A stretch of 16,454 nucleotides of DNA from Alphaproteobacteria bacterium (GTDB lineage: Bacteria; Pseudomonadota; Alphaproteobacteria; Sphingomonadales; Emcibacteraceae), in contig NVTJ01000010.1 of the NCBI GenBank assembly GCA_002401545.1, positions 21,578 to 38,031 of the forward strand, in the 5' to 3' direction. Position numbers and translations under genes: made by a program. The first letter of the stretch is position 1. Every line of letters starts with the position of its first letter. The notes under the pieces are model-generated. The model did not search any database. It was not told where the DNA came from and saw only the letters and a list, made by a program, of their open reading frames with translations. Positions 5,719 to 14,435 of the stretch are shown one piece after another.

Positions 5719-8070
5719 TTAAAATCTAGTTCCGATGTTAAATTGGAAAAATTCCGTTTTATCGAATTTGTCAGACAGAATAGCCTTGGCAAAATCAACT
5801 CTGAAAGGACCAAATGGTGATGTCCAAGTAAAACCTATACCTGCGGATACCCTTGGTTTTGGCGTATCTGCAACGATGTTATGTGTAAGACCCGTCGCAG
5901 AATTAAACAACTGGTCGGGCAAGTCAATAGAAAACAACGCACCGGCATCGATAAACGCGCTTGCCTCAATCCCAAGCTCCCTGGCCCCCGAACCAAGCGG
6001 GATGAATATCTCCAGTGATCCCTTGTAAAAAGCGTTACCGCCCAGTGCATCAGTGGTCAGGTTATCACGCGGGCCAATACCCGCCTGTTTAAAACCACGC
6101 ATCCGGGGATTACCCAGAAAGAAACGGTCATTAATACGTATGTCCTGACCCAGCGACAGAATATGACCAAGCTCTGCTTTAGCCCCGAAAATCCAGCGGC
6201 CAATGATGGGAATAAAATAATTGTAATTGGCCTGCGTGCGTACGTAACGCACATTTCCGCCCAATCCGGCAAAATCCTGGTTAAGGACGATCCGCTGACC
6301 CCGGTTTGGTTTCTGCCGGTTATCAAGAGTATCGAAAGAAATACCATAACCAACAGATGATGTGGTAAAAGTTCCGATGTTGGTGACTGTAAACGGGCTG
6401 CGGCTGGATAGAAAGGCTGCCGGAATATCGATAATATCCTTACGCAGATTATAGCGGCCGCTCATCACAATAAATTCGGTGACCGGAAAGGCGGTTCTAA
6501 GCCCGAGGCCAACAGAAACCTGGGTGAAATTGGCTTCCCTGAAGCTGTTATCCCTGAAAAATATATCAATACCGGCAACCACAGGCCGTCCCATAAAATA
6601 GGGTTCGGTAAAGCCCACATCAAGTTCCTTGCGTCGGCTGGATATTCGGCTGCCAAAACGCAGATCCTGCCCGCGGCCCAAAAGATTTCGCTCACGGATA
6701 CTGAAATCAAACAGAAAACTTTCCACACTGGAAAAGCCCGCACCCACCGAAAGTTCCCCGGTCGCCTGTTCCTCAACCGTCACCTCAAGAATGGTTTTAT
6801 CATTTGACGATCCCTCAATCTGGTCGATTTCAACTTCTTTGAAAAACCCGAGGGACCTGACCCGGATTTCAGAGCGTTTCATTTTGGAAGAATTATAGGA
6901 GTCTCCCTCTACCAGCCTCATTTCACGGCGGATCACACGGTCATGGGTACGCACATTGCCGCGAATTTCAACCCGCTCCACATAAACCCGCGGGGCCTTG
7001 TTGACGATATAAGTAATATTAACGGTTTGTTTTTCCCGGTCCCGCTTGATGCGCGGCCGCACATTGACAAAGGCATAGCCTTTCAACCCGGCAATGCTGG
7101 TCAGATACTCCACGGTCTGGTCAATCAGCTCAGAGTTATAGAGTTTGCCTTCCTTGGTAAAAACCAGCAGACTCAGGATGTCCGATGCCAAGTCTGGTAT
7201 CTGGCTTTCCACCGTGATTTCCCCGAAATGATAGATCACCCCTTCTTCAATGGTGTAATTGATGAAAAAATCTTCCTTATTGGGCGCCAGTTCGGTCACG
7301 GCAGATGTGATCCTGAAATCTGCATAGCCCTGGGAGCGATAGAAATCCCTGAGCAACTGCTTGTCAAAGGCCATTCTGTCCGGGTCATAGGTATCATCAG
7401 ATGTGAGGAACTTCCACCAGCGGCTTTCCTTGGACCTTATAATCGCCCTCAGGTCATCATTATTATAGATGGCATTACCCATAAAGTTGATCTTGCCGAT
7501 GCTGCTTTTTGGACCCTCGGTAATTTCAAAAACCAGATTTACCCGGTTCTGGTCCAGTTGGATGACTTTTGGTTCAATGCTTGCAGAAAACCTGCCACCC
7601 CGGCGGTATATTTCCAGAAGTCTCTGAACATCCCCCCTGACCTTCGAACGGGAAAATACAATACGCGGACGCAGGTTGATTTCTTCATATAGTTTTTCGT
7701 CTTTTTTGAATTTGTTACCCTCAAAAACAATCCGGTTGATAATCGGGTTTTCTGATATTTCAATAACCAGTGTCTTACCAGACCGGCCGATTTTCACATC
7801 GGAGAACAAACCGGTATTGAACAGGGATTTTAGCGAGCGATCGACTATCTTTTCGTCATATATATCGCCCTTATGAACAAAAATATAGGATTTTACGGTC
7901 TCCACCTCAATGCGCTGGTTACCCTGAACCACCACATCGGAAATAATATCACGGTCGCCATATGCAGATTGCTGTGCCTGTACCCCGGAAGCTGTCAAAA
8001 AAGCTGCGCCGAAAACAAGAGCAATCAAATAAAACCAAACTATACAAATTTTACAAATGCGATTTAACAA
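5719..8070 (-). CDS. bamA: Outer membrane protein assembly factor BamA
   Basis: This 783-residue Omp85 protein is the core of the BAM complex, which inserts beta-barrels in the outer membrane. The signal peptide runs to about residue 32 (SGVQA before QQ). Five POTRA domains fill about residues 40-440, starting at DIISDVVVQGNQRIE; the barrel follows. The conserved RGF of loop 6 is at about 658-660 in RMRGFKQAG, and the protein ends in a beta-signal with terminal Phe (FFQFNIGTRF). The start is TTG at 8070. An in-frame TAG lies three codons upstream, and no ATG is available until well inside the POTRA region. AGGG lies four bases before TTG, so initiation may be weak. It follows rseP by 51 nt and is nearly fused to skp (1-nt gap). 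Confidence 0.96.
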   Translation of the reverse strand: MLNRICKICIVWFYLIALVFGAAFLTASGVQAQQSAYGDRDIISDVVVQGNQRIEVETVKSYIFVHKGDIYDEKIVDRSLKSLFNTGLFSDVKIGRSGKTLVIEISENPIINRIVFEGNKFKKDEKLYEEINLRPRIVFSRSKVRGDVQRLLEIYRRGGRFSASIEPKVIQLDQNRVNLVFEITEGPKSSIGKINFMGNAIYNNDDLRAIIRSKESRWWKFLTSDDTYDPDRMAFDKQLLRDFYRSQGYADFRITSAVTELAPNKEDFFINYTIEEGVIYHFGEITVESQIPDLASDILSLLVFTKEGKLYNSELIDQTVEYLTSIAGLKGYAFVNVRPRIKRDREKQTVNITYIVNKAPRVYVERVEIRGNVRTHDRVIRREMRLVEGDSYNSSKMKRSEIRVRSLGFFKEVEIDQIEGSSNDKTILEVTVEEQATGELSVGAGFSSVESFLFDFSIRERNLLGRGQDLRFGSRISSRRKELDVGFTEPYFMGRPVVAGIDIFFRDNSFREANFTQVSVGLGLRTAFPVTEFIVMSGRYNLRKDIIDIPAAFLSSRSPFTVTNIGTFTTSSVGYGISFDTLDNRQKPNRGQRIVLNQDFAGLGGNVRYVRTQANYNYFIPIIGRWIFGAKAELGHILSLGQDIRINDRFFLGNPRMRGFKQAGIGPRDNLTTDALGGNAFYKGSLEIFIPLGSGARELGIEASAFIDAGALFSIDLPDQLFNSATGLTHNIVADTPKPRVSAGIGFTWTSPFGPFRVDFAKAILSDKFDKTEFFQFNIGTRF

Positions 8071-8121
8071 AGAACCCTATCCCGTTTATTTTTTTGCTTT
8101 TTTATAGTAGACGACACCTAT

Positions 8122-9252
8122 TTACCAGCTAAATTTCAATATGTCATTGAAAGTAGCCAACATCATTAACCCAAGAATAAAAACCAGTCCAATACGAAAT
8201 CCAAATTCCTGGGTTTTTTCGCTTAGTTTCCGGCCCAAAACTGCTTCAAACCCATAAAAAAGCAGATGCCCACCATCCAGCAACGGGATCGGAAATAAAT
8301 TGATCATTCCCAGACTGATCGACACCAGCGCCATCACCCTGATCCAGAAATCAATTCCCCGTTTTGCAGATTCCCCGGCAATTTTTGCAATCCCGATTGG
8401 CCCGCTTAACTCTTTTACCGACCTTGTTCCCACAATCATCTGCCGAATCCCGCGCAGTGACTGGATAAGAATTACCCTGGTTTCCAGAACACCCGCCCAT
8501 AATGCCGAGCCTATATTATGTTCCAGAATGACAACTTCTTCGGAATTTTGTATACCAATCTGATATAATTCCAGCTGTTTCCCGCTATCATCAAGAACCG
8601 GTTCACCGTCCCGTTCAATTTTTGTCAGCCTCGGCGTCAGGACAAGACTTATAATCTTGTCATGCCTGAGCACATCAACATCAATACTTTCCCCGGAACT
8701 GTAAAGCACCTCAATTCTCAAGTCGTTGAAACGCTTGATTTCACTGCCGTCAACCGCAACTATGACATCACCCTGTTGCAGCCCTGCTTCTTCCGCCGCA
8801 CTGCCCTGCACAACCTGAGACACCACCGCCGGGGTATTTACCTGACCATAAAGATAAAAAAATGTGGCCAGAATAAGAATGGCAAAGATAAAATTGGCAA
8901 TAGGGCCGGCGAACACAATTGCAGCCCGCTGATGTAACCTCTTGTGATAAAAAGATACTTTCCTGTCTTCTGCCGACATAGCATCCAGACCAATTTCCGG
9001 GGTGCTGGCGGCACTGGCATCACCAAAAAATTTAACATATCCCCCCAGAGGAATATAACAGATTTTCCAGCGTGTGCCTTTTTTATCTGTCCGGCCCCAC
9101 ACTTCCCTGCCAAAACCAATGGAAAAGACATCCACACGAACACCATTGAGCCGCGCGATGATAAAATGCCCCCATTCATGAACAAACACCAGAATGGACA
9201 ACATTGCCAGAAAAGAAATCGTATATATTATCGCATCTATAAAACTATCCAT
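8122..9252 (-). CDS. rseP: RIP metalloprotease RseP (site-2 protease)
   Basis: This 376-residue inner-membrane zinc protease cleaves anti-sigma factors and leftover signal peptides within the membrane. The zinc motif HEWGH (25-29) lies in the first membrane segment. A single PDZ domain follows the second segment (about 120-215, with SAAEEAGLQQGDVIVAVDG). The second active-site motif, PIPLLDGGHL, provides the third zinc ligand (Asp) near the C-terminus. One PDZ domain, rather than the two of E. coli, is common in this class. The ATG at 9252 is 9 nt after the dxr stop. Its place next to bamA and skp fits an envelope-stress role; the cognate anti-sigma factor is not in the window. Confidence 0.95.
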   Translation of the reverse strand: MDSFIDAIIYTISFLAMLSILVFVHEWGHFIIARLNGVRVDVFSIGFGREVWGRTDKKGTRWKICYIPLGGYVKFFGDASAASTPEIGLDAMSAEDRKVSFYHKRLHQRAAIVFAGPIANFIFAILILATFFYLYGQVNTPAVVSQVVQGSAAEEAGLQQGDVIVAVDGSEIKRFNDLRIEVLYSSGESIDVDVLRHDKIISLVLTPRLTKIERDGEPVLDDSGKQLELYQIGIQNSEEVVILEHNIGSALWAGVLETRVILIQSLRGIRQMIVGTRSVKELSGPIGIAKIAGESAKRGIDFWIRVMALVSISLGMINLFPIPLLDGGHLLFYGFEAVLGRKLSEKTQEFGFRIGLVFILGLMMLATFNDILKFSW

Positions 9253-9261
9253 AGCAGGTCT

Positions 9262-10419
9262 CTACATTCTTCCAATTATTTTTTGCGTCACGGCCCTCGC
9301 CTCGTCATCAATGGCATGAACCATCTCCAGGCATGTCAGGGGGGAGGGTGCAAACTGTGTTAATGTTTCCTCTACGGCCCTGGCAATATTTAGAAAACCA
9401 ATCCGGCCTTCAAGAAAAGCCAAAACCGCCACCTCATTGGCAGCGTTCAGGATAGTAGGGGCAGTACCGCCCATATGCAATGCTTCTCTTGCAAGACGAA
9501 GGGCGGGGAATTTTACCGGGTCCGGTTCGAGAAAATCCAGCCTTTTAAGTTCCTTCAAATCCAGTTTCTTCGCCGGTGTATCGATCCGTGCAGGCCAGCC
9601 AAGGGTATAGGATATGGCAATCCTCATATCAGGGGTCCCAAGCTGCGCCAGTACGGACCCATCCTTATAGCTCACCATGCTATGGATAATCGATTGGGGG
9701 TGGATAATAATTTCAATCTGATCCTGATGGACCGGAAACAGATGATAGGCCTCGATCATTTCAAGGCCTTTATTCATCATAGTTGCCGAATCAACAGAAA
9801 TTTTTGCCCCCATATCCCAGTTTGGATGAGCAACGGCCTGCTCCGGCGTGACTTCAGCCATCTCTTCCAGACTGAACTTTATAAAAGGCCCGCCCGATGC
9901 GGTGAGCGTAATACAGTCCACACTATCCGCCCGCTCGAAATCAAAAACCTGAAAAATGGCGTTATGCTCTGAATCAACCGGTAATAATGTCGCCTTGTGA
10001 TGCTTAACTTCCTGCATCATCAGGTCACCGGCACAAACCAGACATTCTTTATTTGCCAGTGCCACCGTCGCCCCCCGCCGAATGGCCGATAAAGTAGGCC
10101 CAAGTCCGGCCGCCCCGACAATGGAGGCCATGACCCACTCTGCGGAAAGCTGTGCCGCATCATTCAGGGCCTGCTGTCCTGCCGTGACCTTTATACCGGT
10201 CCCGTTCAGAGCATCCTTCAGTTCCTGATAACAGTCCTCATCGGCAATCACCGCATATTGGACATTGAATTTTATTGCCTGTGAGGCAAGCTCTGTGACA
10301 TTCCGGTTAGCGGTCAGGGCAACAACATCATAGGCCTCCGGATTTCGGCCAATCAGATCAAGGGTATTGCAACCCACAGACCCTGTGGACCCAAGTATGG
10401 TGACCGTTTTGACCCTCAT
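9262..10419 (-). CDS. dxr: 1-deoxy-D-xylulose 5-phosphate reductoisomerase
   Basis: This 385-residue enzyme makes 2-C-methyl-D-erythritol 4-phosphate from DXP with NADPH, the first committed step of the MEP isoprenoid pathway. The NADPH-binding loop GSTGSVG is at residues 10-16. Substrate and metal motifs PVDSEHNAIFQ, TASGGPF and ISVDSATMMNKGLEMIEA are intact. The start ATG shares its A with the cdsA stop (TGATG), so the two are translationally coupled. Its product feeds UppS, encoded two genes upstream. Confidence 0.97.
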   Translation of the reverse strand: MRVKTVTILGSTGSVGCNTLDLIGRNPEAYDVVALTANRNVTELASQAIKFNVQYAVIADEDCYQELKDALNGTGIKVTAGQQALNDAAQLSAEWVMASIVGAAGLGPTLSAIRRGATVALANKECLVCAGDLMMQEVKHHKATLLPVDSEHNAIFQVFDFERADSVDCITLTASGGPFIKFSLEEMAEVTPEQAVAHPNWDMGAKISVDSATMMNKGLEMIEAYHLFPVHQDQIEIIIHPQSIIHSMVSYKDGSVLAQLGTPDMRIAISYTLGWPARIDTPAKKLDLKELKRLDFLEPDPVKFPALRLAREALHMGGTAPTILNAANEVAVLAFLEGRIGFLNIARAVEETLTQFAPSPLTCLEMVHAIDDEARAVTQKIIGRM

Positions 10420-11231
10420 CAGTTGCCCGTTCCTAAAAGATACAGGAACAGCATCATGGCTGGAGCGGCAAAAACCACCCCGTCCACCCGGTCCATTATC
10501 CCGCCATGTCCCGGAATAAGCGCCCCGGAATCTTTCACTTTAAAATGCCGCTTCAGGGCGGATTCTGCCAAATCTCCGATCTGGCTCCATATGGCAAGCG
10601 CCGTCACCACCGGAATCAAAAACATCAGATCAAATCCAAGATTAAAATAATGAGCCGCAATCAGGCCGAAAACAACCGCCGTCACCGCCCCGCCGATTAA
10701 TCCAGCCCAGGTCTTGTTAGGGCTTATCCTCGGGCTCATTTTAGGGCCGCCAATGGTCTTGCCTGAAAAATAGGCTCCAATGTCCATGGACCATACGATA
10801 ATCATCATCCACAACACGATCAGGCCACCGTCATTCTGCCTGAGGAATATCAATGACAAAGCAGGCAGCAAGGCATATACAAGCCCCAATATGGCAAAAT
10901 TCAGCTTTATTTTATAATAAATACAGGCCGCAAGCAGTCCACCAAACGGGACCAGAAAAACTGATATATCAAAATCTATACCCAAGATCAGATAATAAAC
11001 CAGCAAGAGAACAGTCAGCACCTGAAAAACAAAGGCCGCATTAAGGGCCTTATCTTCACAAATACCATTCCATTCATACAGGATCAGAACCGTGATCATG
11101 ACTACAAATATATTATAGGCGATACCGCCCTGCAAAATAATAAAAATTGCAATGGGCAGCATGACCAAGGCTGACACCACACGCAGCATAAGTCCGTTTT
11201 TCTTTTTGGGGGATATGGAAGTTTCGCTCAT
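10419..11231 (-). CDS. cdsA: Phosphatidate cytidylyltransferase (CDP-diacylglycerol synthase)
   Basis: This 270-residue inner-membrane enzyme makes CDP-diacylglycerol from phosphatidate and CTP for phospholipid synthesis. About seven or eight hydrophobic helices are visible. The family signature is complete near the C-terminus: SALKRHFKVKDSG followed by PGHGGIMDRVD, with the conserved Lys, Asp and His residues. SPNKTWAGLIGG is a second conserved segment. ATG at 11231 lies 6 nt after the uppS stop, and the stop overlaps the dxr start by one base. Confidence 0.96.
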   Translation of the reverse strand: MSETSISPKKKNGLMLRVVSALVMLPIAIFIILQGGIAYNIFVVMITVLILYEWNGICEDKALNAAFVFQVLTVLLLVYYLILGIDFDISVFLVPFGGLLAACIYYKIKLNFAILGLVYALLPALSLIFLRQNDGGLIVLWMMIIVWSMDIGAYFSGKTIGGPKMSPRISPNKTWAGLIGGAVTAVVFGLIAAHYFNLGFDLMFLIPVVTALAIWSQIGDLAESALKRHFKVKDSGALIPGHGGIMDRVDGVVFAAPAMMLFLYLLGTGN

Positions 11232-11237
11232 GGGAGT

Positions 11238-11987
11238 TCAGGGTCTCGCGCCGTAACGCCGGTCACGACAGCAATATTCCTGCACAGCCTTCTCCAGAAC
11301 TTCCCGGTTAAAATCAGGCCACAAGACATCAAGAAAGACAAATTCCGCATAGGCCATCTGCCACAGCAAAAAATTGCTAATCCGTTGCTCGCCACTGGTC
11401 CGGATGATCAGGTCGGGATCTGGAATATCGCTGGTATGGAGGTGGGAGGCAAAAATATCCTCGGAAATATCACTTGGCTCAATATCGCCGGTCTTAACCT
11501 TACCAGCCAGTTCTCTGACCGCATCAATGATTTCTGCCCGTCCGCCGTAACTTAACGCCAATGTCAGGCACAGCCTTGTATTATCACGTGTTTTCTTTTC
11601 CGCATCCTCAAGAAGCTGGCGAATATCAGCACTAAGTCTGGACCGGTTGCCAATGAAGGCCAGGCGGATATTTTTTTTATGCAGGTCTTCTACTTCCCTC
11701 GTCAGATAACGCTGAAGAAGATTCATCAGGTCACTCACTTCATCTTCCGGCCGGTTCCAGTTTTCAGATGAAAAAGCATAAAGCGTAAGATACTTAATAC
11801 CCAGATCAATTGAATCCTCAACACATTTACGTACCACATCGGCACCGCGCTTATGGCCCGCCACCTTGGGTAACATGCGTTTCTTGGCCCACCGCCCATT
11901 GCCGTCCATAATGATCGCCACATGGACCGGGGGTTCCTGTTGTTTGCTTTTTTTCCGGGAAGTAAATTCTTCCTTAACCAGCAACAT
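11238..11987 (-). CDS. uppS: Isoprenyl transferase (undecaprenyl diphosphate synthase)
   Basis: This 249-residue cis-prenyltransferase extends farnesyl diphosphate with IPP to C55-PP, the lipid carrier for peptidoglycan and surface polysaccharides. The catalytic Asp28 lies in IIMDGNGRWAK. LYAFSSENWNRP and RISNFLLWQMAYAE are further conserved segments, and RTSGEQR is the diphosphate-binding loop. The start is ATG at 11987, with AGGAGA about 11 nt upstream inside the end of frr. It lies 15 nt after frr. Confidence 0.96.
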   Translation of the reverse strand: MLLVKEEFTSRKKSKQQEPPVHVAIIMDGNGRWAKKRMLPKVAGHKRGADVVRKCVEDSIDLGIKYLTLYAFSSENWNRPEDEVSDLMNLLQRYLTREVEDLHKKNIRLAFIGNRSRLSADIRQLLEDAEKKTRDNTRLCLTLALSYGGRAEIIDAVRELAGKVKTGDIEPSDISEDIFASHLHTSDIPDPDLIIRTSGEQRISNFLLWQMAYAEFVFLDVLWPDFNREVLEKAVQEYCCRDRRYGARP

Positions 11988-12002
11988 GAATCAGAGTATC
12001 TC

Positions 12003-12563
12003 CTATACCTGCATAATTTCTTTTTCTTTGACTTCCGTCAGATGGTCTATTTCCTTGATCATCTCATCAGTCAGCTTCTGAATTTGGTCAGAATAAACTT
12101 TTTGCTCATCCTGACTTATTTCATGGTCTTTTTCCAACCTTTTGATGGTATCCATTCCATCGCGGCGCACATTACGAACTGCAATCCGGTTTTGCTCGGC
12201 ATATTTACCGGAAATCTTTGTCAGTTCCGCCCGGCGTTCTTCATTCAGCTCGGGAATGGGAATGCGCAAAGTCTGGCCATCAACAATCGGGTTTAGGCCA
12301 AGCCCGGCATTGCGAACCGCTTTTTCTGCTGCTGCCACCATGGACTTGTCCCATATATTAACGCTGATCATACGGGATTCCGGTGTTGAAACTGTGGCTA
12401 TCTGATTGAGGGGCATTTTAGAACCATAGGCATCCACCATAACCGGGTCCATCAAATTGACCGAAGCCCTGCCGGTTCGCAGACCTATAAATTCTGACTT
12501 AAGGTTTTCAATAGCCCCGTTCATCCGGCGCTTCAGATCATTCAGATTAATATCAGATGACAT
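12003..12563 (-). CDS. frr: Ribosome recycling factor
   Basis: The protein has 186 residues, the normal length. With EF-G it splits the post-termination ribosome. The typical helical domain I and the segment LRTGRASVNLMDPV are present, as is RIPIPELNEERRAEL in domain II. A strong AAGGAG, overlapping the end of pyrH, lies nine bases before ATG at 12563. The gap to pyrH is 6 nt. Confidence 0.97.
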   Translation of the reverse strand: MSSDINLNDLKRRMNGAIENLKSEFIGLRTGRASVNLMDPVMVDAYGSKMPLNQIATVSTPESRMISVNIWDKSMVAAAEKAVRNAGLGLNPIVDGQTLRIPIPELNEERRAELTKISGKYAEQNRIAVRNVRRDGMDTIKRLEKDHEISQDEQKVYSDQIQKLTDEMIKEIDHLTEVKEKEIMQV

Positions 12564-12569
12564 TTTCGC

Positions 12570-13292
12570 TCACTCCTTGCAAATGATTGTGAATTCACCT
12601 TTGCCACACATGACGCGGGCAAATTCACCATGCTTATGGATAGAAAAAACAACAATTGGAATATTATTTTCCCGCGCCAGCGCAATGGCTGAGGTATCCA
12701 TAACCTTAAGGTCCTTGGTTAATACCGTATGATAATCCAGTGTATCATATTTTTCTGCCTCAGGATTGGTTTTTGGATCTGCGGTATAGACACCATCAAC
12801 CTGCGTGCCTTTCAACAGGGCATCACAACTCATTTCCGCCGCCCTGAGAGCCGCCGCCGTGTCGGTGGTAAAGAAAGGATTTCCCGTCCCTGCCGCAAAA
12901 ACCACAACCCGGCCTTTTTCCATATGACGGATAGCTTTGCGGCGAATATAGGGTTCGCAGACTGAGGCAATGGGGAAAGCGGACTGTACCCGGCTATCGA
13001 CGCCTTGCATCTCCAGCGCGTTCTGGATGGCTATGGAATTCATCACCGTGGCCAGCATACCCATATGGTCGGCAGACGTACGGTCAAAACCGCTCGCAAC
13101 CCCGGTCATGCCCCTGAAAATATTCCCCGCCCCGACAACCAGACAAACCTGAACCCCAAGGGCCTGTACGGTTTTTATCTCTGCCGCGATTCGCCTGACC
13201 ATTTTTGGATCAATGCCATATTCCTGATCACCCATCAGGGCTTCTCCGGAAAGTTTCAGCAAAATGCGTTTATATTTGGGAGTTTCAGCCAT
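12570..13292 (-). CDS. pyrH: Uridylate kinase (UMP kinase)
   Basis: This 240-residue hexameric bacterial UMP kinase of the amino-acid-kinase fold converts UMP to UDP. KRILLKLSGEALMG holds the phosphate-binding lysine, VVGAGNIFRG is the Gly-rich loop, and FDRTSADHMGMLATVMN is the conserved UMP-binding region. The start is ATG at 13292, which has AAGG five to six bases upstream. An in-frame GTG at 13298 overlaps that binding site and is less likely. It is separated from tsf by 144 nt holding three hairpins, so it probably has its own promoter or is expressed by read-through. Confidence 0.96.
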   Translation of the reverse strand: MAETPKYKRILLKLSGEALMGDQEYGIDPKMVRRIAAEIKTVQALGVQVCLVVGAGNIFRGMTGVASGFDRTSADHMGMLATVMNSIAIQNALEMQGVDSRVQSAFPIASVCEPYIRRKAIRHMEKGRVVVFAAGTGNPFFTTDTAAALRAAEMSCDALLKGTQVDGVYTADPKTNPEAEKYDTLDYHTVLTKDLKVMDTSAIALARENNIPIVVFSIHKHGEFARVMCGKGEFTIICKE

Positions 13293-13322
13293 TTTCACCT
13301 TATATCTTTTATTTCAATCACA

Positions 13323-13333
13323 CCGGTCTCCGG
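13323..13333 (-). repeat. Short hairpin upstream of pyrH
   Basis: CCGG, a 3-nt loop and CCGG form a small dyad about 30 nt before the pyrH start. It may only be chance, but it is the third dyad in this gap. Confidence 0.25.
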
Positions 13334-13345
13334 CATCTTGATTAT

Positions 13346-13365
13346 CCCTGTAAAAAGTTACAGGG
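13346..13365 (-). terminator. Perfect 8-bp hairpin between tsf and pyrH
   Basis: CCCTGTAA (13346-13353) pairs fully with TTACAGGG (13358-13365) around a 4-nt loop. On the minus strand it is followed by ATAATC rather than a T-run, so it may be an attenuator, a processing site or an RNA 3'-end stabiliser rather than a full terminator. Confidence 0.45.
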
Positions 13366-13377
13366 CAGAATATACAA

Positions 13378-13429
13378 TTCGGGCCCAAATGCGAATAAAC
13401 TTTTATATTTATTCACAAATGAGCCCGAA
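13378..13429 (-). terminator. Two-tier hairpin just after tsf, possible terminator
   Basis: The outer stem pairs TTCGGGC (13378-13384) with GCCCGAA (13423-13429). The inner stem pairs GAATAAA (13393-13399) with TTTATTC (13408-13414), across an 8x8 internal loop and an 8-nt apical loop. The minus-strand tail reads TTGTATATTCT, which is only fairly T-rich. A run of seven Ts lies before the stem, directly after the tsf stop. Confidence 0.45.
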
Positions 13430-13436
13430 AAAAATA

Positions 13437-14363
13437 TCAGTTGCCCGCTACAGCAGCCACTTCGGCAGCAAAATCTTCTTCCTTCTTTTCAATACCTGCC
13501 CCCAGTTCAAGGCGGGCAAACCCGGCAAGCTTAATTTCCGTACCCGCATTTTTGGCGGCATCTTCAACCACTTTGGAAATTTTTGTTTCGCCGTCAATAA
13601 TGAACGTCTGCTCTGAGAAAACAACTTCCTGATAGAATTTTGCCATGCGGCCAACAATCATTTTTTCAATGATATTGTCAGGCTTGCCTGATTCCCGTGC
13701 CTGCTCAATCAGAACATTGCGTTCCCGCTCAACTGCTTTGGGGTCAAGGTCATCAACCGTCAGGGCCAATGGAGCCGTTGCCGCCACATGCATGGCAAGT
13801 TGTTTTCCCAGTGCCGTTAAGATTGCCTCATCCGCCGTTGATTCCAATGCCACCAGAACAGCAATTTTGCCAAGACCCGGAGAAACAGCATTATGGATAT
13901 ATGTCGCCACAACGCCATTTTCCACGGAAAGGCCAACCGACTGGCGGAAGTTCATATTTTCACCAATGGTAGCTACAGCTTCCACAACCTCGTCTTTAAC
14001 ATTGCGGCCCGTACCGGGATAATCGGCAGCCAGTGTGGCTTCATAATCACCGCCTTTTTCAAGAGCAACGCCAGCGATATTTTTGACAATTTCCTGAAAA
14101 GCCTCATTCAGGGCAACAAAATCCGTTTCGGAATTAAGCTCAACCGCAACCGATGTTGTGCCATTTGAGGCCACAGCCACAAGACCCTCAGCCGCAACAC
14201 GACCAGACTTCTTGGCAGCTTTGGCGATACCTTTCTGACGAAGCCAGTCCATGGCGTCTTCAACATTGCCTTCGTTCTCTTTCAGGGCGTTTTTACAGTC
14301 CATCATCCCCGCGCCGGATTTTGCCCGCAGTTCCTTGACCAGAGATGCCGTAATCTGAACCAT
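13437..14363 (-). CDS. tsf: Translation elongation factor Ts
   Basis: The protein has 308 residues, a usual length for Alphaproteobacteria. It is the guanine nucleotide exchange factor for EF-Tu. The N-terminal UBA-like domain includes ELRAKSGAGMMDCKNAL, and the core motif is NSETDFVALN. Two ATG codons stand in tandem. The second (14363) is chosen because AAGGA lies six bases before it and the protein then starts MVQITA, like the family (MAEITA). The first (14366) is only three bases from the binding site. It follows rpsB by 72 nt, with a hairpin between them. Confidence 0.96.
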   Translation of the reverse strand: MVQITASLVKELRAKSGAGMMDCKNALKENEGNVEDAMDWLRQKGIAKAAKKSGRVAAEGLVAVASNGTTSVAVELNSETDFVALNEAFQEIVKNIAGVALEKGGDYEATLAADYPGTGRNVKDEVVEAVATIGENMNFRQSVGLSVENGVVATYIHNAVSPGLGKIAVLVALESTADEAILTALGKQLAMHVAATAPLALTVDDLDPKAVERERNVLIEQARESGKPDNIIEKMIVGRMAKFYQEVVFSEQTFIIDGETKISKVVEDAAKNAGTEIKLAGFARLELGAGIEKKEEDFAAEVAAVAGN

Positions 14364-14394
14364 CATTCTTCCTTACATTTTTATGAAAATAGTA

Positions 14395-14424
14395 GCGGGC
14401 AACGGCATATGAGCCGGAACCCGC
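14395..14424 (-). terminator. Symmetric hairpin between rpsB and tsf (attenuator or processing site)
   Basis: GCGGG pairs with CCCGC and, inside, CGGC pairs with GCCG, with a symmetric 3x3 internal loop and a 6-nt apical loop. It begins 11 nt after the rpsB stop on the minus strand. The tail is CTATTTTC, a weak T-run, so partial termination is plausible. Confidence 0.5.
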
Positions 14425-14435
14425 ATTTATTAAAA

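Noticed and set aside
6943..7692. Long plus-strand open frame (249 codons) opposite bamA
   Set aside because: It lies antisense to a clearly conserved gene, has no binding site, and its protein looks like no family.
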